DNA of 46,790 nt from Shewanella sp. (lineage in GTDB: Bacteria > Pseudomonadota > Gammaproteobacteria > Enterobacterales > Shewanellaceae). Position numbers and translations under genes: made by a program. Shown piece by piece: positions 1-7,743 of this stretch (position 1 is the stretch's first letter; each line of letters opens with the position of its first letter). The notes beneath the pieces were generated by a model that made no database searches, was not told the DNA's origin, and saw nothing but the letters and a program-made list of their open reading frames with translations. The stretch lies in NCBI GenBank assembly GCA_028223395.1, contig JAOIUG010000010.1, positions 1 to 46,790 on the forward strand, read 5' to 3'.

Positions 1-129
1 GTGTCGTACGAGGCAAGACTGCTTAAACAATACAATGCCATGGATCTTATTGTGGCAAATTTAAACTCTCAATCATCAAGTTTAGCAAGCCGACTTGACT
101 CGCTGCCAGGTGTTGTGCGCAATAATTAA
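1..129 (+). CDS. fliD: FliD flagellar filament cap, C-terminal fragment (5' end outside window)
   Basis: The frame is open from base 1 and ends at TAA 127-129, giving 42 residues. It includes YNAMDLIVANLNSQSSSLASRLDSLP spread over residues 11-36, which is the typical end of FliD: an Asn/Ser-rich helix followed by LDSLPG. FliD forms the cap at the distal end of the filament and guides flagellin assembly. The next genes (small FlaI/FliT-like gene, fliS, flrA) are those that usually follow fliD in polar flagellar clusters, which supports the call. Base 1 is probably internal to the gene, although GTG happens to be the first codon. The fragment is too short to judge domain integrity. Confidence 0.85.
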   Translation: MSYEARLLKQYNAMDLIVANLNSQSSSLASRLDSLPGVVRNN

Positions 130-196
130 TGGCCAATTTTACCATGAAGATCTCCTGTCGTATTAAGGAGAATAACCACTTACAGGATTGTGCTCG

Positions 197-529
197 ATGA
201 GTGACATCAAAGCATCATTAGATAACGTCAATATCGCGATTGACCAGCTGCTAGAGCATGCGGCGGATCTGCTGTTTGAAGATGAAAAATCAGATACCTT
301 GGTATTTAAATTGCATGAAGCCATTAGTGCACGTCAACATTTCATTGATCAGCTCGTGGGCGATAGCCAATTTGAAGATAAACAGTACCTTCAGCAACAA
401 GTGAGTCTGACTGAAAAGTTTGCACAGCAAGCCACAATAATACGCGTTGATCGCGAAGCCCTATTGCGCGGGATGCGTAAAGGTCAGCAGCAAACCAACT
501 TATATAAAACAATAAACGCAAAGAGGTAA
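197..529 (+). CDS. FlaI/FliT-like small flagellar protein
   Basis: This 110-residue, mostly helical, acidic protein has no signal peptide or membrane segment. It sits between fliD and fliS, the slot occupied by flaI in Vibrio and by FliT-like export chaperones elsewhere. Such proteins are thought to hold the cap protein FliD before export, but the sequence is divergent, so the function rests on position. I chose ATG 197 because AGGA at 184-187 is well spaced. An in-frame TTG at 188 is possible but less likely. The stop is 6 bases before the fliS start, so the two are co-transcribed. Confidence 0.65.
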   Translation: MSDIKASLDNVNIAIDQLLEHAADLLFEDEKSDTLVFKLHEAISARQHFIDQLVGDSQFEDKQYLQQQVSLTEKFAQQATIIRVDREALLRGMRKGQQQTNLYKTINAKR

Positions 530-535
530 GTATTT

Positions 536-935
536 ATGAGAGGATCGCTTCAGTCATATCGCAAAGTGGCACTTGAAAGCACCATTGCCGTTGCATCACC
601 ACATAAAGTGATTCAAATGATGTTTTCAGGCGCCTTAGAGCGTTTGGCGCAGGGACGTTATGCTATTGTCCCTGCGCCAAACGCTCTAAGGGGTAAGTTT
701 AGGCAAGGCCATAGGCATTGTTGCGGGGCTAAACAGTAGCCTTAATATGGATACCGAAGGTGAGATTGCGGCAAATTTGAATGCACTGTATGACTTTATG
801 TTGCAAAAGATCTCCCAAGCGAACATGAATAACGACATTAATGCTATTGATGAAGCGGCCAGCGTGCTGCGGATCATTAAAGAAGCATGGGATACCATCC
901 CCGTTGAGCAGCACGAACTTTCCTCAGAAAGCTAA
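536..935 (+). pseudogene. fliS: fliS flagellin chaperone, disrupted by an inverted-copy insertion/frameshift
   Basis: FliS binds the flagellin C-terminus in the cytosol and prevents premature polymerisation. The start (MRGSLQSYRKVALEST, residues 1-16) through ALERLAQGRYAI (to residue 44, base 667) is normal FliS. The remainder (VSLGKAIGIVAGLNSSLNMD, then EIAANLNALYDFML, to TAA 933-935) is also normal FliS but in another frame, from base 693. Between them, bases 668-691 are an exact reverse complement of bases 633-656, in place of the roughly 27 bases expected for a segment like EQGDIAAKG. The first frame stops at TAG 737-739. The second has an in-frame TAA at 687 just upstream and no good start before ATG 747. 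As written, no full-length FliS (about 130-135 residues) can be made. The cause could be a true mutation or a hairpin-derived sequencing or assembly error. Confidence 0.85.
633..691. repeat. Perfect 24-bp inverted repeat with 11-nt loop inside fliS
   Basis: Bases 633-656 and 668-691 are exact reverse complements, separated by the 11-base loop GTTATGCTATT (657-667). The left arm is native fliS coding sequence (ALERLAQG region). The right arm replaces native sequence and causes the frameshift. The right edge falls at TAAGGGGTA, where a native AAGGGG context would give microhomology for rejoining. The mRNA would form a very stable hairpin with no U tract, so it is not a normal terminator. Confidence 0.95.
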
Positions 936-1320
936 CGGTCAACAAGACACTATGTCGATCAACATCGGTGTTTAAACCGGTAAAAAGTCGGTGAACAGTG
1001 GTAAATGGCGCTCAACAGGCCATTTTGATTACGATAGAGGCATTAGCCATTGGCGGTCATAAAACAAAAAATACGTTACTTTTTTGTTGACGAGCGTCAA
1101 AATAATGCCGCTCCAATCTATGTTGGTGGTTACTTTTTAAGCGCTAATAGATTGGTTTCTCATAATATTCATCATAGGCTTGCTAATGGCGAGCCGATAA
1201 TACACTATTCACGTTGGTAGTGAGTTTGACGAGTTTTTTGGCAAAAACTGCCAGTTAGAAACAAGCAACGAACACTAATAATTAATGCGCTGATACATAT
1301 TACGCCTAACGGCCTTCGGA
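936..1320. other. Intergenic region upstream of flrA (385 bp)
   Basis: No gene is visible here. The stretch probably holds the flrA promoter. I see an isolated GCCGATAA at 1193-1200, identical to the usual sigma-28 -10 element, but 15 bases upstream there is ATAG rather than TAAA. I therefore do not call a sigma-28 promoter. An 8-bp palindrome GTTTAAAC lies near 970-977. No -24/-12 element with correct spacing was found. Confidence 0.6.
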
Positions 1321-2754
1321 ATGATGCAAACAGATCAACGAATTCTACTTGTCGGTAACCAATCTGAGCGAATTAATCGCTTGTCTTGTGTATTTGAGTT
1401 TTTAGGTGAAAAAGTCGAATTAATCGATTTAGACAAACTTGAATTACAAACGAAACAGACACGCTATCGCGCGGTTGTATTACCTTCTGAAAATAAACCC
1501 AAAGCTCTTATTCAGTCTTTGGCTGGCGCGCTTCCTTGGCAGCCTTTTTTGCTGCTCGGTAACGTATATGATGCGACAGCGCCTAACGTATTAGGTTGTA
1601 TTGAAGAGCCGCTCAATTACCCTCAACTGACAGAGTTACTGCATTTTTGTCAGGTGTATGGTCAAGTGAAGCGTGCCGAAGTCCCCATTAGCGCTAACCA
1701 AACTAAACTTTTTCGTAGCCTCGTCGGCCGAAGTGAAGGCGTGGCAAATGTGCGTCATTTGATCAGTCAAGTGGCCAGCTCTGATGCCACAGTGCTTGTG
1801 CTTGGGCAGTCCGGTACCGGTAAAGAGGTGGTGGCGCGCAACATCCATTATCTTTCTGAGCGCCGAGAAGGGCCATTTATTCCCGTCAATTGTGGTGCTA
1901 TTCCTCCAGAATTACTGGAAAGTGAATTATTTGGCCATGAAAAAGGCTCTTTTACCGGTGCGATCAGCGCTCGTAAAGGGCGTTTTGAACTGGCTGAAAA
2001 AGGCACGCTCTTTCTAGATGAAATAGGCGACATGCCACTGCAAATGCAAGTAAAATTGCTGCGGGTATTGCAAGAGCGAGTGTTTGAGCGTGTTGGTGGC
2101 AGTAAGTCGATCACCACGGATGTTCGCATCGTGGCTGCAACGCACCGTCATCTTGAGCACATGATTGAAAAGGGCGAGTTTAGGGAAGATCTTTATTATC
2201 GTTTAAACGTATTTCCTATTGAAATGCCTGCCTTGTGTGAACGCAAAGAAGACATTCCTTTATTGTTGCAAGAGTTGATCAGCCGAGTGTATAACGAAGG
2301 CCGAGGTCGCGTGCGTTTTACACAAAGAGCGATTGATTCACTTAAAGAGCATGCGTGGTCTGGTAATGTGCGTGAGTTATCCAATCTAGTCGAGCGCTTG
2401 ACTATTCTCTATCCTGGAGGATTGGTTGATGTCAATGACTTACCGGTTAAGTATCGCCACATTGATGTGCCAGAATATTATGTTGAAGTTAATGAAGAGC
2501 AGTTAGAGCGTGACGCCTTAGCCTCTATCTTTAATGACGATGAGCCGATTGATATCCCAGATTCTCGCTTCCCTAGTGAGTTACCCCCTGAAGGGGTAAA
2601 CCTGAAAGATCTCTTAGCTGAGCTTGAAATTGATATGATCAGGCAAGCACTCGAGCAGCAAGACAATGTGGTGGCACGTGCGGCCGAAATGCTCGGGATC
2701 CGCCGTACCACTTTGGTTGAGAAAATGCGAAAATACGGTTTAGGTAAAGACTAG
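1321..2754 (+). CDS. flrA: FlrA/FleQ-type sigma-54 enhancer-binding master flagellar regulator
   Basis: This 477-residue protein activates sigma-54 promoters of early flagellar genes and in relatives also responds to c-di-GMP. The N-terminus (about 1-120) is a degenerate receiver-like FleQ domain without a clear phosphoacceptor Asp. The AAA+ domain follows, with Walker A GQSGTGKE (about 161-168), the sigma-54 contact loop as GSFTGA (209-214), Walker B TLFLDEIGDMP, and arginine-finger region REDLYYRLNVF. The C-terminal Fis-type helix-turn-helix is at about 450-475 (ARAAEMLGIRRTTLVEKM). ATG 1321 and ATG 1324 are both possible starts, and the ribosome site is weak (CGGA just upstream). The GAFTGA loop carries Ser for Ala. 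It precedes flrBC, as in Vibrio and Shewanella. Confidence 0.93.
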   Translation: MMQTDQRILLVGNQSERINRLSCVFEFLGEKVELIDLDKLELQTKQTRYRAVVLPSENKPKALIQSLAGALPWQPFLLLGNVYDATAPNVLGCIEEPLNYPQLTELLHFCQVYGQVKRAEVPISANQTKLFRSLVGRSEGVANVRHLISQVASSDATVLVLGQSGTGKEVVARNIHYLSERREGPFIPVNCGAIPPELLESELFGHEKGSFTGAISARKGRFELAEKGTLFLDEIGDMPLQMQVKLLRVLQERVFERVGGSKSITTDVRIVAATHRHLEHMIEKGEFREDLYYRLNVFPIEMPALCERKEDIPLLLQELISRVYNEGRGRVRFTQRAIDSLKEHAWSGNVRELSNLVERLTILYPGGLVDVNDLPVKYRHIDVPEYYVEVNEEQLERDALASIFNDDEPIDIPDSRFPSELPPEGVNLKDLLAELEIDMIRQALEQQDNVVARAAEMLGIRRTTLVEKMRKYGLGKD

Positions 2755-2845
2755 GCCCAGCTGATCTTTCAGGCTTTGTTAGCGCAGATAATTGACAATG
2801 TTTACAAAGCAAAGGCGATGTGGCTTAACCGTTTTAAGCGTCATC

Positions 2846-2871
2846 ACCAAAGCCTTGCACCAAAGCCTTGC
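2846..2871. repeat. Two tandem copies of a 13-bp unit
   Basis: ACCAAAGCCTTGC occurs at 2846-2858 and again at 2859-2871, head to tail with no spacer, in the flrA-flrB intergenic region. It is probably a small slippage duplication. No function is evident. Confidence 0.85.
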
Positions 2872-2928
2872 ACTAAAACACGCTAAAGCACCGAGCAAAC
2901 CCTAAGCTCGAAAGGTACGTCGCCCCAA

Positions 2929-2974
2929 TTAGCAGACAAGCTTATATCTTTAAGGTATCAGCTTGTGTTGCTAA
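2929..2974. other. Long imperfect dyad between flrA and flrB
   Basis: The left arm (2929-2946) starts TTAGCAGACAAGCT and the right arm (2956-2974) ends AGCTTGTGTTGCTAA. They can pair over about 16 positions with one small bulge and one mismatch around a 9-base loop. The dyad lies 43 bases before the -24 element of the flrB promoter. It could be an activator (FlrA) site or a flrA terminator, since a pyrimidine/T-rich run follows at about 2980-3001. Neither reading is proven. Confidence 0.45.
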
Positions 2975-3016
2975 TAATGACACTCTCTTCTCTTCTTTTT
3001 TATAAAATGTATAGGT

Positions 3017-3032
3017 TGGCATAAAAAATGCT
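3017..3032 (+). promoter_or_regulatory. Sigma-54 promoter of flrBC
   Basis: TGGCATAAAAAATGCT has the invariant GG (3018-3019) and GC (3030-3031) separated by exactly 10 bases, fitting TGGCAC-N5-TTGCW. The predicted transcript start near 3043 lies before ATG 3071 of flrB. That position also rules out a translation start at TTG 3038. In related bacteria FlrA activates this promoter. Confidence 0.85.
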
Positions 3033-3070
3033 TTAACTTGGTCAAATATCGTTTTTTTGACGGAGCCTAT

Positions 3071-4141
3071 ATGTCCGCAATGCCTCAACCTCAATGTGAA
3101 GCGCCATTAGGGACTCGTCCCCAATGGGGAGATGTCCAGCAAGCGGCAAATATGTCCAATCGCATGGAGCATATTTTGCAAGCGATGCCCTCAGGTGTGG
3201 TGATCATTAATGGTGATGGCATCGTGACAGATGCTAACCCCGTCGCACTTGAGCTATTGGGTGGACCACTACAAGGCTTGCGTTGGTTTAACATTATTAA
3301 CCAAGCGTTTTCTCCTAAAGATGACGACGGGCATGAGGTGTCATTGCGCAATGGCCGGCGCGTGAAATTGGCGATCACGCCGCTCACGCCTGAGCCCGGA
3401 CAATTGATCGTGCTGACCGATCTCACGGAAACACGTCTACTGCAAAAGAACTTGTCTCATCTGCAAAGGTTGTCGGCGCTAGGTAAAATGGTCGCGACAC
3501 TGGCACATCAAGTGCGCACTCCTTTGAGTGCAGCCTTGCTCTACGCATCTAATTTGGGCAGCGCAAACATTTCACCGCTTGCTCGCAAACGCTTTCAAGG
3601 TAAATTGATCGATAGGCTAAATGAGTTAGAGCACCAAGTCAGTGATATGTTATTGATGGCTAAAGGCCGTCAGCAAGATCTTGATACCCTAGTTGCGATT
3701 GATGAGGTTATCGACAGCGTAATGAATAACTGCCAGCCCATTGCGGCGCAAAAAGGCTGTGAGCTGCAAGTTGTTAACCACAGCACACACTGCATACGTG
3801 CAAACGCCTCAGCGCTCAGCTCAGCCATTAATAATTTGGTCATCAACAGCACAGAAGCAGGCGCCAGCAGCATCAAAATCCATTGTTACGAAAGCCAACA
3901 AGCGTTGCATTTGGATGTGATCGACAACGGTAAAGGGCTTGATGCTGAACTACAACAACAAGTGCTCGAACCTTTTTTTACGACCAAAACACAAGGCACA
4001 GGATTAGGGCTAGCAGTGGTGCAGTCAGTGATCAATCACCATGGCGGCAGTTTACGTCTGAGTTGTCGTGTCGGCTTAGGCTGCACCGCCGCACTGACTT
4101 TTCCGTTAGCAGCGCCGCACCTTAGCGTAATGGGAGGGTAA
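3071..4141 (+). CDS. flrB: FlrB/FleS-type sensor histidine kinase
   Basis: This 356-residue soluble kinase phosphorylates FlrC. A PAS-like domain spans about 35-120 (ILQAMPSGVVIINGDG onward). The HisKA segment carries His146 in AHQVRTPL. The HATPase has an N box NNLVINSTEAG, a G1 box DVIDNGKGLD and a G2 region TQGTGLGLAVVQS. No membrane segments are present, as expected for FlrB/FleS. I place the start at ATG 3071 with ACGGAG at 3060-3065 in front and the sigma-54 start site upstream. The gene ends 2 bases before flrC, so the pair is one transcript. Confidence 0.92.
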   Translation: MSAMPQPQCEAPLGTRPQWGDVQQAANMSNRMEHILQAMPSGVVIINGDGIVTDANPVALELLGGPLQGLRWFNIINQAFSPKDDDGHEVSLRNGRRVKLAITPLTPEPGQLIVLTDLTETRLLQKNLSHLQRLSALGKMVATLAHQVRTPLSAALLYASNLGSANISPLARKRFQGKLIDRLNELEHQVSDMLLMAKGRQQDLDTLVAIDEVIDSVMNNCQPIAAQKGCELQVVNHSTHCIRANASALSSAINNLVINSTEAGASSIKIHCYESQQALHLDVIDNGKGLDAELQQQVLEPFFTTKTQGTGLGLAVVQSVINHHGGSLRLSCRVGLGCTAALTFPLAAPHLSVMGG

Positions 4142-4143
4142 AT

Positions 4144-5499
4144 ATGTCAGAAGGTAAACTTCTTCTAGTCGAAGATGACGCCTCATTAAGAGAGGCGCTA
4201 CTGGATACCTTATTACTTGCGCAATATGACTGCATTGACGTCGACTCGGCAGAAGCGGCAATTATCGCGTTAAAAAGTACGACGTTTGATTTAGTCATCA
4301 GTGATGTCCAGATGGAAGGAATTGGCGGCTTAGGCTTACTGACCTATATACAACAGCAACATCCAAAAGTGCCGCTGCTGTTAATGACAGCCTATGCCAC
4401 GATTGATCATGCGGTTAATGCAATGAAGTTGGGCGCGGTGGATTACTTATCTAAACCTTTTTCGCCAGAAGTGCTGCTTAATCAAGTGTCTCGCTACCTA
4501 CCTGAAAAGATCATAGAAGGTCAACCTGTGGTCGCCGATGAAAAAAGCCTCGCATTGTTGGCATTAGCTGAGCGAGTGGCGAGATCCGATGCGTCAGTGA
4601 TGATCATGGGCCCAAGCGGCAGTGGTAAAGAAGTATTAGCGCGCTACATACACCAGCACAGTGAGCGTACAGACGCGCCTTTTGTGGCAATAAACTGCGC
4701 TGCTATCCCCGAGAATATGCTTGAAGCGACACTGTTTGGTTATGAGAAAGGCGCTTTTACCGGTGCATATCAAGCGTGCCCTGGCAAATTTGAGCAAGCA
4801 CAAGGCGGCACGTTACTGTTAGATGAGATCTCTGAGATGGAAGTGGGCTTGCAAGCGAAGCTGCTGCGAGTGTTGCAAGAGCGCGAAGTTGAGCGGCTTG
4901 GTGGACGTAAAACCATCAAACTGAATGTGCGAGTGTTAGCCACATCTAACCGCGATCTTAAAGCCATGGCAGCAGCTGGCCAATTCAGGGAAGATCTTTA
5001 CTATCGTATTAATGTGTTTCCACTGACATGGCCGGCACTGGCGCAGCGCCCAGCGGATATTTTACCGCTAGCAAAACACTTAATTGTGCGACATGCCAGC
5101 ATGATCAATAAAGCCGACGTCCCGACGCTGGGATCTTGTGCGGTGCAAAAATTATTGACCCACAACTGGCCAGGCAATGTGCGAGAGTTAGATAATGTCG
5201 TGCAGCGCGCGCTGATCTTGCACATGGGCCGCGAGATCCGAGTGGATGATATTATTATTGACGCCACAGACATCACATTAACCGCGCCAGCCGTTAGCAC
5301 GATAGCGCCACAAGTTAGCCAAGAAGTCGAAGGCTTAGGTCATGAGCTTAAAGTGCAAGAGCATGTCATTATTTTAGATGCGCTGCACCAATGTCACGGC
5401 AGCCGTAAAGAGGTGGCCGATAAGCTTGGGATCAGCGCTCGCACCTTACGTTACAAAATGGCCAAGATGCGTGCTGCCGGCATTGAGATCCCCGCTTAA
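4144..5499 (+). CDS. flrC: FlrC/FleR-type sigma-54 response regulator
   Basis: This 451-residue activator of later flagellar operons has three parts. The receiver (1-120) has acidic pocket E10-D11-D12, phosphoacceptor D54 in VISDVQM and Lys in YLSKPF. The AAA+ domain has Walker A GPSGSGKE, a canonical GAFTGA loop, Walker B TLLLDEISEM and the REDLYYRINVF segment. The Fis-type helix-turn-helix is near the end (RKEVADKLGISARTLRYKM). GGGAGGG lies 6 bases before ATG 4144. FlrB is the cognate kinase. By analogy with Vibrio and Pseudomonas, its targets include the fliE and flhA promoters in this window. Confidence 0.93.
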   Translation: MSEGKLLLVEDDASLREALLDTLLLAQYDCIDVDSAEAAIIALKSTTFDLVISDVQMEGIGGLGLLTYIQQQHPKVPLLLMTAYATIDHAVNAMKLGAVDYLSKPFSPEVLLNQVSRYLPEKIIEGQPVVADEKSLALLALAERVARSDASVMIMGPSGSGKEVLARYIHQHSERTDAPFVAINCAAIPENMLEATLFGYEKGAFTGAYQACPGKFEQAQGGTLLLDEISEMEVGLQAKLLRVLQEREVERLGGRKTIKLNVRVLATSNRDLKAMAAAGQFREDLYYRINVFPLTWPALAQRPADILPLAKHLIVRHASMINKADVPTLGSCAVQKLLTHNWPGNVRELDNVVQRALILHMGREIRVDDIIIDATDITLTAPAVSTIAPQVSQEVEGLGHELKVQEHVIILDALHQCHGSRKEVADKLGISARTLRYKMAKMRAAGIEIPA

Positions 5500-5545
5500 C
5501 GCTCGACTTATTTGCTCCTCCTCTTCTTTGCATATTTCCTACTAT

Positions 5546-5581
5546 TTCGCCTTCATTGACGCACAAGTCGATGAGGGCGAA
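5546..5581. terminator. Hairpin between flrC and fliE (possible terminator)
   Basis: TTCGCCTTCAT (5546-5556) pairs with ATGAGGGCGAA (5571-5581) with one G-U pair. Pairing can continue inward to a 6-base GCACAA loop. No T run follows, so intrinsic termination would be weak. It separates the flrBC transcript from the fliE promoter. Confidence 0.4.
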
Positions 5582-5603
5582 GCGCTGCGTTAGATTTAAA
5601 AGC

Positions 5604-5619
5604 TGGCACGATTAATGCT
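5604..5619 (+). promoter_or_regulatory. Sigma-54 promoter of the fliE operon
   Basis: TGGCACGATTAATGCT has GG at 5605-5606 and GC at 5617-5618 with exactly 10 bases between, and a perfect TGGCAC -24 block. ATG 5672 of fliE is 53 bases downstream, leaving room for a short leader and the AAGGA site. It probably drives fliE through at least fliJ. Confidence 0.88.
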
Positions 5620-5671
5620 TTATCTAGTTCAATAATAAAATTTGTCAAGAAAACGACATAAGGAAATTAGA

Positions 5672-6004
5672 ATGCAAATAGGTGCCAATTCTTTATTACA
5701 AGAAATGCAATCACTTAACGGCCAAATTGGCACGCAAGGCATGCAAAGCAATGTGACTCGCCAAGTCAACAACACCTCTGGCGCTGATTTTGGTCAACTG
5801 TTGTCACAAGCTGTTGGAAATGTGAGCGAACTTCAGTCGAATGCAGCTAATTTAGCCACTCGTCTTGATATGGGCGATACCACAGTGTCATTATCTGATA
5901 CCGTAATCGCGCGTGAAAAATCCAGTGTTGCTTTTGAAGCAACAGTGCAAGTGAGAAATAAGCTCATAGAAGCTTATAAAGACATAATGAGTATGCCTGT
6001 TTAG
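5672..6004 (+). CDS. fliE: FliE basal-body MS-ring/rod junction protein
   Basis: This 110-residue protein has the usual length of the family. FliE is exported early and links the FliF MS ring to the proximal rod. The conserved C-terminal part is plain: SDTVIAREKSSVAFEATVQV, RNKLIEAYKDIMSMPV. I placed the start at ATG 5672 because AAGGA at 5660-5664 is well spaced. An upstream in-frame TTG has no ribosome site. It is the first gene of the long basal body/export operon behind the sigma-54 promoter, and fliF follows 29 bases later. Confidence 0.92.
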   Translation: MQIGANSLLQEMQSLNGQIGTQGMQSNVTRQVNNTSGADFGQLLSQAVGNVSELQSNAANLATRLDMGDTTVSLSDTVIAREKSSVAFEATVQVRNKLIEAYKDIMSMPV

Positions 6005-6033
6005 GCCTTTATCACGGATAGCAGGTAGCAATA

Positions 6034-7743
6034 GTGAGTACAGACATGGTGGTAGGTGCAGGTTCAAATGTTGCCGCAGGCGAACAAGCCAGCGGAGTGC
6101 AAGAAGAGCATAAGCCTGGAGTGATGGGCGCGATTGGCAATGTTGATTTGTTACGTCAAGTGACGATGATTTTGGCGTTGGCCATTTGCTTAGCACTTGC
6201 CGTCTTTGTGATGATCTGGGCACAAGAGCCTGAATATCGTCCATTAGGGCAGATGACCACTCAAGAAATGGTACAGGTACTTGATGAACTGGATAAAAAT
6301 CAGATCTCATATCAGATCCAAGGCGATGTTGTCAAAGTGCCGGAAGATAAATACCAAGCTGTTAAAATGTTGCTCAGCCGTGCAGGGTTAGATCAAAGCG
6401 CGGCTGATGATGACTATCTCAGTAAAGACAGCGGCTTTGGTGTCAGTCAGCGTATGGAGCAAGCTCGCTTAAAGCACAGTCAAGAGCAAAACTTAGCTCG
6501 CGCAATTGAAGAATTAAAAAGTATCACCCGCGCAAAAGTGATCTTAGCTTTACCTAAAGAAAACGTATTTGCCCGCAATCGCTCCAAGCCCAGTGCAACC
6601 GTGGTAGTGAGTATACGTAGAGGCTCGTTAGGCCAAGAAGAAATTGATGCCATTGTCGATATTGTCGCCTCAGCGGTGCACAATTTAGAACCCAATAAAG
6701 TCACAGTAACAGATGCTAATGGTCGTTTGCTCAACTCTGGCAGCCAAGATGGAGCCTCTGCGATTGCTCGGCGTGAGTTAGAGATCACCCAGCAAAAAGA
6801 ATCAGAATACCGCAATAAAGTCGCGTCCATCTTAATGCCGATCTTAGGACCAGAGAATTTCACCTCCCAAGTGGATGTGAGCATGGACTTTACCGCAGTA
6901 GAGCAAACAGAGAAGCGTTACAACCCGGTCATGTCAGCCCTGCGCAGCGAGATGTTAATTGAAAACAACACGCAAGGCGGCACCTCGGGCGGCATTCCTG
7001 GGGCCTTATCAAACCAGCCGCCTTTGAATGCACAGATCCCAGAAGAAGCGAACAGTGCCACCAGTACGCACACTAGCGGTAATGGCACGCACCATAAAGA
7101 AGCCACACGTAACTTTGAAATTGACACCACGATCAGCAATACCAGACAACAGGTCGGCACGTTACAACGGGTGAGCGTCTCTGTTGCCGTTGACTTTAAA
7201 AATGCCACCGCAGCCGATGGCAGCGTGACTCGCATCGCACGAACGGCGCAAGAATTGGCGAATATCCGCCGCTTACTGGAAGGTGCAGTGGGCTTTAATA
7301 GTCAACGTGGTGACATTATTGAAGTGGTTAGCGTGCCCTTTATGGATCAGCTAATCGAAGCCGCCCCCGCGCCTGAAATGTGGGAGCAACCTTGGTTTTG
7401 GCGCGCAGTCAAATGGGGCTTAGGCACCATCGTGGCATTAGCCATAGTGATTTTTATTATTAGCCCAATGTTGAAACGCGTTGTGTACCCTGACACTAAG
7501 TTGCCTGAAGAACCCAAAATCGGTGATGAACTGGCTGAAATTGAAGATCAATACGCTGCAGATACATTAGGCATGCTAGAGCGGCCTGAAGCCGAATACA
7601 GTTACGCCGATGACGGATCGATATTAATTCCCGATCTTCATAAAGATGATGACATGATTAAAGCCATTCGTGCGATAGTGGCGAATGAACCTGAACTATC
7701 GACCCAAGTCGTGAAAAATTGGTTACTAGACGATGACAAATAA
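6034..7743 (+). CDS. fliF: FliF MS-ring protein
   Basis: This 569-residue inner-membrane protein assembles the MS ring that houses the export gate. Transmembrane segment 1 is at about 43-63 (VTMILALAICLALAVFVMIW). The periplasmic YscJ/FliF ring-building part follows (YRPLGQMTTQEMVQVLDELD; LARAIEELKSI; ARVILALPKE-like segment), then a Gly/Ser/Thr-rich stretch at about 310-350. Transmembrane segment 2 is at about 461-480 (GLGTIVALAIVIFIISP). The cytoplasmic C-terminal tail ends with TQVVKNWLLDDD, the FliG-binding part. GTG 6034 is the start. The 3' end overlaps fliG by 11 bases, implying translational coupling. Confidence 0.94.
   Translation: MSTDMVVGAGSNVAAGEQASGVQEEHKPGVMGAIGNVDLLRQVTMILALAICLALAVFVMIWAQEPEYRPLGQMTTQEMVQVLDELDKNQISYQIQGDVVKVPEDKYQAVKMLLSRAGLDQSAADDDYLSKDSGFGVSQRMEQARLKHSQEQNLARAIEELKSITRAKVILALPKENVFARNRSKPSATVVVSIRRGSLGQEEIDAIVDIVASAVHNLEPNKVTVTDANGRLLNSGSQDGASAIARRELEITQQKESEYRNKVASILMPILGPENFTSQVDVSMDFTAVEQTEKRYNPVMSALRSEMLIENNTQGGTSGGIPGALSNQPPLNAQIPEEANSATSTHTSGNGTHHKEATRNFEIDTTISNTRQQVGTLQRVSVSVAVDFKNATAADGSVTRIARTAQELANIRRLLEGAVGFNSQRGDIIEVVSVPFMDQLIEAAPAPEMWEQPWFWRAVKWGLGTIVALAIVIFIISPMLKRVVYPDTKLPEEPKIGDELAEIEDQYAADTLGMLERPEAEYSYADDGSILIPDLHKDDDMIKAIRAIVANEPELSTQVVKNWLLDDDK

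Noticed and set aside
747-935. A separate small gene starting at ATG 747
   Set aside because: It continues FliS in sequence and frame from base 693; it is the 3' half of the broken fliS, not an independent gene.
1193-1200. GCCGATAA, a perfect sigma-28 -10 box, upstream of flrA
   Set aside because: The bases 15 upstream are ATAG, not TAAA, and a sigma-28 promoter for the master regulator would be unexpected; probably chance.
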